A DNA stretch of 31,045 nucleotides from Clostridium sp. CAG:571 (GTDB taxonomy: Bacteria; Bacillota; Clostridia; TANB77; CAG-508), in assembly GCA_000434015.1 (NCBI GenBank), contig HF999505.1, forward strand, positions 1 through 31,045. Direction: 5' to 3'. Position 1 is the first letter of the stretch; every line of letters begins with the position of its first letter. Shown one piece after another: positions 25,319 through 31,045 of this stretch. Under the pieces are notes generated by a model. It worked only from the letters and a program-made list of their open reading frames with translations. It searched no databases and had not been told where the DNA came from. The position numbers and the translations under genes were made by a program.

Positions 25319-26291
25319 ATGATAGAGCTAAAAAATATTGAGAAAACATATAAAGTAAAAAAAAGAGAAGCAGGGATAAAAAATGCTTTAAAAAGTTTCA
25401 CAAAAGGTAAATATGAGGAAGTAAAAGCTTTAAGTGGAATTTCATTTAAAATTGATGAAGGAGAAATTGTAGGGTATATAGGACCAAATGGTGCTGGCAA
25501 ATCAACTACTATAAAAATTATGTGTGGAATATTAACACCAGATAGTGGAGAGTGCACTATCAATGGAATGGTACCATATAAAGAGCGAAAGAAATATGTA
25601 AAAAATATAGGAGTAGTTTTTGGAAATAGATCAGGTCTTTGGTGGGATGTTCCAGTAGACGACTCATTTGAACTTATAAAATCTATATATAGAATTCCTG
25701 ATTCTGTATATAAAAAACAAAAAGAAATGTTAATAGAGATGTTAAATATTAGAGAAATTATAAAAATACCCACAAGACAGTTGAGTTTGGGACAGAGAAT
25801 GAGATGTGAAATAGCAGCAAGTTTCTTACATGATCCTAAAATTGTGTTTTTGGATGAACCAACTATACGGGTTAGATAGTGTTTCGAAAATAGCAGTAAG
25901 AGATTTTATAAAAAAAATAAATAGAGAGAAAAATACAACAATTATTCTTACAACACATGATACTGGTGATATAGAAGCGTTAACTAAAAGGATAATTTTA
26001 ATAGGTAAGGGGAAAGTTTTAGTAGATGGAAACTTAGAAGGTCTTATAAAACAGTATAGTAATAAAGAAATAAAATTAAAGTATTCAGGAAATATAGGTA
26101 ATTTAGATGATGGAGTAAAAATTTTAGAAAAAGATGGCAATTTAGCAAGGCTTGAGATTGATGAAAATAAAATTAGCTTAGCAGATAGTATTGTAAATAT
26201 TTCAAAAAAAGTAAAAATAAATGATATGGAAGTTAAAAATACTTCTATAGATAATATTGTGGCGAGATTATATAAGGATTATAAAATATGA
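25319..26291 (+). CDS. ABC-2-type exporter ATP-binding protein (COG4586-like), +1 recoding at Gly184
   Basis: This is the ATPase of a three-gene exporter. Walker A GPNGAGKST is at 55-63, the unusual family insert GNRSGLWWDVP near 102-112, the signature LSLGQRMRCE at 155-164, Walker B VFLDEP at 176-181 and the H-loop TTHDTGD further on. The zero frame breaks at CGG 25868, just after DEPTI, and stops four codons later, in the D-loop. Skipping C25868 gives DEPTI-G-LDSVSK, the invariant D-loop glycine, and a 323-residue product. This is the only site with GGG rather than GGA. GAGGAGGA precedes the ATG, and the stop overlaps the next start (ATGA). Confidence 0.94.
25868..25871 (+). other. Recoding site CGGG in the ABC ATPase (Gly184)
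   Basis: Zero-frame CGG follows ATA. Skipping C25868 restores the invariant D-loop DEPTxGLD, without which the ATPase could not work. Confidence 0.94.
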
Positions 26292-27095
26292 GTACATATT
26301 TTGCTTATTTTAAAATAAAATTTTTGAATGAAATACAATACAAAGTTGCAGCTATAGCAGGAGTGTTAACACAACTAGTTTGGGGAGGGATGTATATTAT
26401 GTTGTATACAGTCTTTTTGAACAACTCTACAAATCAAACAATGTCTATTAGTCAAATGTCTACATATATTTGGCTCCAACAGGGATTATATATGTTATTA
26501 AATTTATGGAGTATGGATAATAGCATAATGGAACAAATAAAGGATCGGATCTATTTCTATGGAGTTAATTAAACCGGTTAAATTATATAAGATATGGCAT
26601 GCAAAAACATTTGGAAGAAAGGTTGCTTTAGTAAGTTTAAGATTAATTCCAATTGTTATTATTTGTGCTATTTTACCACTTGGAGAATATGGATTTTCTC
26701 TCCCTATTAGCATAAAAGCAGGAATTTTGTTTCTAATTAGTTTGATTTTGTCTGCTTTACTTGTAATGTCATATATCATGATTATTTATGTAGCAGTTAT
26801 ATTTGCTGTATCGCCAAAAGGAATAAAAACAGTTTTTCATTTAATAGCAGATTTTCTTAGTGGACTTGTAATACCACTTGCTTTTATGCCAGATAAACTG
26901 GTAAGCTTTTTAAAATTTACACCATTTTACTATATGCAAAATTTACCTTTTAATATATATATTGGTTATATAACAGATGAAAAAGAAATTCTTGTTTCTA
27001 TAATTTTTCAAATAATATGGATAATATTGCTTACAGTTATTGGAAAAGAATTGCTTGAGAAAAAGATAAAAAAAATAGAAATACAAGGAGGGTAA
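26288..27095 (+). CDS. ABC-2-type exporter permease 1 (COG4587/COG3694 family), +1 recoding at Gly87
   Basis: The 268-residue membrane protein has about six helices, for example AAIAGVLTQLVWGGMYIMLY near 18-37 and the pair around VIPLAFMPDKLVSFLKFTPFYY typical of ABC-2 membrane_6 permeases. The zero frame ends soon after CGG 26546. Skipping C26546 gives QIKD-G-SISMELIKPVKLY, matching the family's conserved short cytoplasmic segment before LxxPV. It starts within the ATPase stop codon (ATGA), so its translation is probably coupled to the ATPase, which itself requires a recoding event. The second permease follows three bases later. The substrate is unknown. Confidence 0.9.
26546..26549 (+). other. 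Recoding site CGGA in ABC permease 1 (Gly87)
   Basis: Zero-frame CGG follows GAT. Skipping C26546 restores the SISMELIKPV segment and the remaining membrane helices. Confidence 0.92.
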
Positions 27096-27098
27096 TAG

Positions 27099-27878
27099 AT
27101 GATTAAATTGTATTTAAAATATTTTATGATTCAATTAAAATCACTTATGGAGTATAAAAAATCTTTTGCTTTTTCTATTGCCGGACAGTTCTTTTCATCG
27201 ATTTTTTCTATTTTATCAATTTATTTTTTGTTTAATAAATTTGGTAATATAGAAGGTTATACATTTAATAATGTTTTAATTTGTTTTGTGGTATCTTTTG
27301 TTGGGTATTCTATAGCAGAATGCTTTTTTAGAGGGTTTGATAAATTTGAAGATATGATTTCAAATGGAGAATTTGATAGAATATTAACTAGACCAGAGGG
27401 GTTAATATTTCAGGTTTTAGCAAGTAAAATAGAATTTGAAAGAATAGGAAGGGCAATAGCTTCAAGTATAGCATTTGTTATTTTATTATGTACAAATGTA
27501 GATTTGCTAAGATTTGATAAAATTGTGACCATTTTTTTTATGATTTGTGGAACAATTGTAATATATGGTTGTTTATTTATAGCAAAAGGTGGAATTACAT
27601 TTTTTACAACACAGAGTTTAGAAATAATGAATATTTTTACAGATGGAGCTAGGGATTTAACACAATATCCATTAAGTATTTATCATAAATATGTGAGGAT
27701 ATTTTTGACATATATAGTACCAATTGCTTTTGTTAATTATTTCCCTTTATTATATGTAATTGGAAAAGTAAATAATAAATTATATGAATTTAGTCCGGTA
27801 GTATCTGTATTATTTGTTATTCCTTGTTATATAATTTGGAGAATGGGAGTAAAAAAATATAAATCAACAGGTTCATAA
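27099..27878 (+). CDS. ABC-2-type exporter permease 2 (PF06182-like)
   Basis: The 259-residue protein has six likely membrane helices and the conserved NGEFDRILTRPEGLIFQVLASKIEFERIGR segment, in which GEFDRxLxRP is characteristic of this permease family. It pairs with permease 1 to form the membrane channel of the exporter. AGGAGGG precedes ATG 27099, and the gene follows permease 1 by only three bases. No in-frame CGG occurs: the same conserved segment that is interrupted in permease 1 is here encoded without a shift. Confidence 0.88.
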   Translation: MIKLYLKYFMIQLKSLMEYKKSFAFSIAGQFFSSIFSILSIYFLFNKFGNIEGYTFNNVLICFVVSFVGYSIAECFFRGFDKFEDMISNGEFDRILTRPEGLIFQVLASKIEFERIGRAIASSIAFVILLCTNVDLLRFDKIVTIFFMICGTIVIYGCLFIAKGGITFFTTQSLEIMNIFTDGARDLTQYPLSIYHKYVRIFLTYIVPIAFVNYFPLLYVIGKVNNKLYEFSPVVSVLFVIPCYIIWRMGVKKYKSTGS

Positions 27879-27910
27879 AAATATTTAAATAAAATGGAGA
27901 TGAAAAGTAT

Positions 27911-28306
27911 ATGAATAAAGAAGAATTAATAAAATTGATAGAAAATTTGAATTTACCCAAAGATGAATATTATATATTATCAAGTGGAGTTTTAGTATTA
28001 TATGGGTTAAGAGACTTGGCAGGAGATTTAGATTTATGTGTTTCAGAAGAGTTATTTAATTCTTTAAAAGAAAAATATAATATTAAAGAAGAAGACAAAA
28101 ATTCATGTGGATTTTATAAATTAAATGATTTAGTAGAAGTAGTGGTAGAAAACAAAAAAAATTTTACGAGAGATTTTAAAGATGGTTATCCAGTAGAAAC
28201 TTTAGAAAGAATATTAAAATTTAAAAAGAAAGTTAATAGACCAAAAGATCAAAGAGATATTATAAAGTTAGAAGAATATTTGAAAAATAATTGTAGAAAA
28301 AAATAG
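27911..28306 (+). CDS. Nucleotidyltransferase-superfamily-like small protein
   Basis: The 131-residue protein contains ILSSGVLVLYGLRDLAGDLDLCVS at about 22-45, which resembles the G-S/G-x-x-x-x-YGLR...DxDL core of stand-alone nucleotidyltransferase-fold proteins used in AbiE-, MNT- or aminoglycoside-type systems. The catalytic pair would be Asp40 and Asp42. The C-terminal half has VEVVVENKKNF and RPKDQRDIIKLEEYL, a helix common in such proteins. A function cannot be assigned. It follows the exporter by 32 bases, with GGAGATG upstream, and may be part of that transcript. Confidence 0.65.
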   Translation: MNKEELIKLIENLNLPKDEYYILSSGVLVLYGLRDLAGDLDLCVSEELFNSLKEKYNIKEEDKNSCGFYKLNDLVEVVVENKKNFTRDFKDGYPVETLERILKFKKKVNRPKDQRDIIKLEEYLKNNCRKK

Positions 28307-28364
28307 AAAATGTTATTATTGATGATAGATAGTTTACAAAAGCTATTTTGTAGATTATTTGTTT

Positions 28365-28390
28365 CATAGGACGAAAAATTTCGATGTATG
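28365..28390 (+). promoter_or_regulatory. Two-part hairpin just upstream of the HNH gene
   Basis: CATA (28365-28368) pairs with TATG (28387-28390), and CGAAA (28372-28376) with TTTCG (28379-28383). It sits three bases before the AAAGGAG ribosome site, so it could affect access to it. Confidence 0.35.
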
Positions 28391-28409
28391 AGAAAGGAGT
28401 TTTCTTAAA

Positions 28410-29111
28410 ATGAGAGTTGAACTACCAGAAAAAAACTGCATATTATGTGATGGCATGGCAGAAGTAAAAGATGGGATTTTGTACATTTACCGGGCAGGAG
28501 CTTTTAAGACTGTAATGTATGAATTAACTTATCTGCTCTATGGTAGAGACGAATGTTTTTATTGTCATAGAAAATTAGACAAAGAAAAGTCTAAGAAAGA
28601 CAGTAATTATTTTTCGAAAATTACTTTAGATCACTTGATTCCGCAAACATTTGGAGGACCCACGATTCCAAATAACATGAGACCGACTTGTTGTAAATGC
28701 AATGAGGAAAAGGAAAACATGTATATGGATGAGTATGAGAAGTTTAAAGCTTTGAAGTCCGATAGTAGCAAAGAGGCGAAAGAAGCTCTAATCAAATTTA
28801 AGAAGCAAGTTGAAGAGAAAAAGAAGAGAAGGTATTATGGAGAAATTAAAAGTCTTCCAGAAGAGTGGATTTGTCATGATGAAATAAAAAACATTTATGC
28901 GAATTTTTGCATTATGCAACCACTAGGGCTCACATACGAACGGCTAAAAAGATTTTTTAGACAATATAAGAGGTTACAAAAAACGATAATAATTTCTGAA
29001 AATCGATTCCTTTTAGACGGATTTAACATAATTTTGTTGTCAAAATATGAAAAAGAGCCATTGCAAATAATCATTTTGGAAAATGTAATATTTAAGGGAT
29101 TCCCTAAATAA
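28410..29111 (+). CDS. HNH endonuclease, apparently acquired
   Basis: The 233-residue protein has an HNH zinc domain: CFYC at 49-52, the catalytic ITLDHLIPQTFGG (Asp74, His75), PNNMRPTCCKCNEEKENM with a second Cys pair, then a charged helix and a C-terminal region of unknown role. Its codons differ from the neighbours: CTC, CTG, CCG, ACG and GCG are used freely, and CGG occurs twice in frame (28491, Arg28; 28941, Arg178) with the frame continuing normally. A +1 shift at the first CGG would stop within eight codons. It therefore looks transferred from a genome where CGG means arginine. No defence partner is seen nearby. AAAGGAG lies ten bases before the ATG. Confidence 0.82.
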   Translation: MRVELPEKNCILCDGMAEVKDGILYIYRAGAFKTVMYELTYLLYGRDECFYCHRKLDKEKSKKDSNYFSKITLDHLIPQTFGGPTIPNNMRPTCCKCNEEKENMYMDEYEKFKALKSDSSKEAKEALIKFKKQVEEKKKRRYYGEIKSLPEEWICHDEIKNIYANFCIMQPLGLTYERLKRFFRQYKRLQKTIIISENRFLLDGFNIILLSKYEKEPLQIIILENVIFKGFPK

Positions 29112-29185
29112 CTTTGGTTTTCCAGTATCCAATCAAAAACTGCGTATTTTCAGGTTTTTATGTATCTTGTAAAAACAGAGAAAAA

Positions 29186-29250
29186 TAAGAAGCTAATGAT
29201 ATATTTTTTACCCTTATTAGGAAAAGATAATCTTAGCTTCTTACTTTTTT
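29186..29250 (+). terminator. Terminator after the HNH gene
   Basis: TAAGAAGCTAA (29186-29196) pairs with 29233-29243 around a long loop and is followed by six T residues. Confidence 0.7.
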
Positions 29251-29302
29251 AGATTATAAAGATAGTTTAGTAATGGTTAAAACAATTATTGTATATGATT
29301 TA

Positions 29303-31045
29303 TTATTTAACTACTATATTATAAATTTTATTTTTTATATAAATTTCTTTAATTATAGTTTTATCAGTAAGTTTACTTTCAACAGCTTTATAAACTTTTT
29401 CTTTAACAAGATTTTCATCTTCATTTAAAGAAATAGTAATATTAGCTCTTAATTTACCATTAATTTGAACAGGTAAATTAATTTCATTATCAATAGTTTT
29501 TGACTCATCAAATTCTGGCCAAGAGTATGTTGAAATATCTTCTTCGAATCCGATAAGTTTATTTAATTCTTCTGTGATGTGTGGAGCAAATGGATTTAGT
29601 AAAGTTAAAAATGTTTTGAATTCTGTTTTATTAATTCTCTTTAATTTGTAGAATTCATTGATCATTGTCATAAAAGTAGAAATGCAAGTATTAAATTTCA
29701 TTTCTTCAATATCACTAGAAACTTTTTTAATAGCTTTATTCATCATTTTTTCAGTTTCTTTAGTAAAAGAATCTCCATCTACTAAAAATCCTTGCATGTT
29801 CCAAACTCTTTCTAAGAATTTTCCACATCCACGAATACTATCCATAGACCAAGCAGCTGTTTGATCAAATGGACCCATAAACATTTCATATACTCTAAAT
29901 GTATCTGCGCCAAACTCGTTTACAATATCATCTGGATTTATAACATTTCCTTTAGATTTAGACATTTTTTCTCCATTTGTTCCTAAAATCATACCATGTG
30001 AAGTTCTTTTTGCATATGGCTCTTTATAAGGAACAACACCAATATCATATAAAAATTTATGCCAAAATCTTGAATATAATAAGTGAAGGGTTGTATGTTC
30101 CATTCCACCATTATACCAATCTACTTGACCCCAATAATTTAGAGCTTCTTTGGATGCTAATTCCTTACTGTTATGTGGATCCATATATCTTAGGAAATAC
30201 CAAGAAGAACCAGCCCACTGAGGCATCGTATCTGTTTCGCGTTTTGCAGGTTTTCCACATTTTGGACAAGGAACATTAATCCAGCTATCAAGTTTTGCAA
30301 GTGGAGATTCACCATTTTCGCCAGGTTTAAAGTCATCTATTTCTGGGAGAGTAAGAGGTAAATCTTTTTCATCTATTGGTTGCCATCCACAGCAATCGCA
30401 ATGAATCATTGGGATTGGTTCACCCCAATATCTTTGACGAGAAAATACCCAATCACGAAGTTTGTAGTTTACTTTTTTTGTTCCAATTTTATTTTCTTCA
30501 AGGTAGTTAATAACTTTCTTTTTTGCATCTTTAACAGATAAGCCATCTAAAAATCCTGAATTCATAAGAATACCATTTGCTACATCTGTAAATGCTTCTT
30601 TAGTTAAATCTACTTTTACATCATCAGTTGATTTTACAACTTGAACGATAGGCAAGTTGAATTTTTTAGCAAATTCAAAATCCCTAGTATCATGTGCTGG
30701 AACAGCCATTATGGCACCAGTTCCATAACTTGATAAAACATAATCAGATATCCAGATAGGAATTTCTTTATTAGTTAAAGGATTTATTGCTTTAATTCCC
30801 TTTATTTCAACACCTGTTTTATCTTTATTTATTTCAGAACGTTCAAAATCGGATTTTAAAGAAGCCTTTTTCTTATAATCTTCAATATCATTTAAATTAG
30901 AAATTTTATCTTGTAATTTTTGTATTAAATGATGTTCTGGAGCAATAACCATATATGTTGCGCCAAATAGAGTATCAGGTCTTGTTGTGTAAACAGTAAG
31001 TTCTTCATTAGAGTTAGCTATTTTAAATTTAACTTCTGCTCCTTC
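29303..31045 (-). CDS. leuS: Leucyl-tRNA synthetase, C-terminal 580 residues (5' end outside window)
   Basis: LeuRS charges tRNA-Leu. The frame is open to the window edge and lacks the N-terminal HIGH motif. Visible parts are the end of the editing domain (TTRPDTLFGATYMVIAPEH, the threonine-rich editing site; VPAHDTRDFEFA), the catalytic-core return RQRYWGEPIPMIHC, the zinc-binding CDCCGWQP and CPKCGKP, MPQWAGSSWYFLRYMDP, the KMSKS motif in GEKMSKSKGNVINPDD, and the C-terminal anticodon-binding helices ending with a small appended domain. Bacterial LeuRS is about 800-820 residues, so roughly 230 are missing. No in-frame CGG is present. The CDS continues beyond the window on the reverse strand. 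Confidence 0.95.
   Translation of the reverse strand, partial: EGAEVKFKIANSNEELTVYTTRPDTLFGATYMVIAPEHHLIQKLQDKISNLNDIEDYKKKASLKSDFERSEINKDKTGVEIKGIKAINPLTNKEIPIWISDYVLSSYGTGAIMAVPAHDTRDFEFAKKFNLPIVQVVKSTDDVKVDLTKEAFTDVANGILMNSGFLDGLSVKDAKKKVINYLEENKIGTKKVNYKLRDWVFSRQRYWGEPIPMIHCDCCGWQPIDEKDLPLTLPEIDDFKPGENGESPLAKLDSWINVPCPKCGKPAKRETDTMPQWAGSSWYFLRYMDPHNSKELASKEALNYWGQVDWYNGGMEHTTLHLLYSRFWHKFLYDIGVVPYKEPYAKRTSHGMILGTNGEKMSKSKGNVINPDDIVNEFGADTFRVYEMFMGPFDQTAAWSMDSIRGCGKFLERVWNMQGFLVDGDSFTKETEKMMNKAIKKVSSDIEEMKFNTCISTFMTMINEFYKLKRINKTEFKTFLTLLNPFAPHITEELNKLIGFEEDISTYSWPEFDESKTIDNEINLPVQINGKLRANITISLNEDENLVKEKVYKAVESKLTDKTIIKEIYIKNKIYNIVVK

Noticed and set aside
25237..25773. Long reverse-strand open frame opposite the ABC ATPase
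   Set aside because: The opposite frame has clear Walker and signature motifs; this one is a low-complexity hydrophobic shadow of AT-rich coding sequence.
4710..26549. Interpreting the extra C as a sequencing or assembly artefact
   Set aside because: An artefact inserting C before GGA would not respect reading frame. GGA in other phases and in non-coding DNA is far more frequent, yet no break is seen there. Flanking sequence shows no wider shared motif or homopolymer. Raw reads would still be needed to exclude it fully.
8356..26549. Simple reassignment of CGG to another amino acid
   Set aside because: Reading CGG as any single three-base amino acid leaves every gene out of frame. Only a four-base step, a skipped base or RNA/DNA-level removal of the C restores them.
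7960..27095. Interpreting the split genes as pseudogenes
   Set aside because: All lesions are the same C insertion before a glycine GGR codon, with no stops, deletions or other shifts, and they affect core genes whose catalytic motifs are intact on both sides.
28941..28944. In-frame CGGC in the HNH gene as a twelfth shift site
   Set aside because: The zero frame continues to a normal end and the fourth base is C rather than A or G, so it behaves as a plain arginine codon in a foreign gene.
1..31045. CRISPR arrays, insertion sequences, tRNA genes, prophage attachment sites
   Set aside because: No regularly spaced direct repeats, transposase genes with terminal repeats, cloverleaf sequences or attachment duplications were seen on either strand by eye.

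Overview
The window is extremely AT-rich DNA from what looks like an uncultured, low-GC Clostridia-type Firmicute. The evidence is the rpmG-secE-nusG-rplKA-rplJL order with an L10 leader, AGGAGG ribosome sites, TTGACA/TATAAT promoters with 17-bp spacers, and plsX-acpP-rnc and alr-pgeF clusters. The species cannot be named from sequence alone.

Layout. 1-952: the end of a repeat-rich protein and a small unknown protein. 1066-3939: a reverse-strand duplicated ThyX-like protein and a forward glycoamylase-like protein. 3989-7636: a ribosomal-protein/translocation/antitermination operon (rpmG, secE, nusG, rplK, rplA, L10 leader, rplJ, rplL) ending at a strong terminator; rpoB does not follow. 7883-12183: lipid synthesis and RNA processing (plsX, acpP, rnc), a radical-SAM protein and a YitT-family membrane protein. 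12401-17193: DNA repair (OGG-type glycosylase, addB) and a membrane-anchored unknown. 17389-20497: alr, pgeF, family-4 uracil-DNA glycosylase and a Nudix hydrolase. 20645-23554: a MurE-like ligase and a GltD/NfnL-like flavoprotein. 23699-25318: a reverse-strand HExxH protein and a small transcription unit carrying a 5S-rRNA-like segment. 25319-27878: a three-gene ABC-2 exporter. 27911-29111: a nucleotidyltransferase-like protein and an apparently foreign HNH nuclease. 29303-31045: reverse-strand leuS, cut by the window edge.

The outstanding signal is a recoding system. Nine genes appear broken, ten times in all, and the upstream start of nusG would be broken once. Every one of these 11 breaks is the same event: a single extra C directly before an in-frame glycine codon GGA (10 cases) or GGG (1 case). 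The zero-frame codon at each break is therefore always CGG, and skipping one base restores a full-length, family-typical protein. By my manual scan, in-frame CGG is never read as arginine in any other gene here except the foreign-looking HNH gene, although CGA and CGT are used for arginine. The simplest reading is that CGG has no normal decoder and that CGGA/CGGG is read as a four-base glycine codon or drives +1 frameshifting. The affected genes are nusG, plsX, yitT, addB (three sites), the uracil-DNA glycosylase, the Nudix hydrolase, gltD, and the ATPase and first permease of the ABC exporter. I annotate them as intact recoded genes, not pseudogenes.
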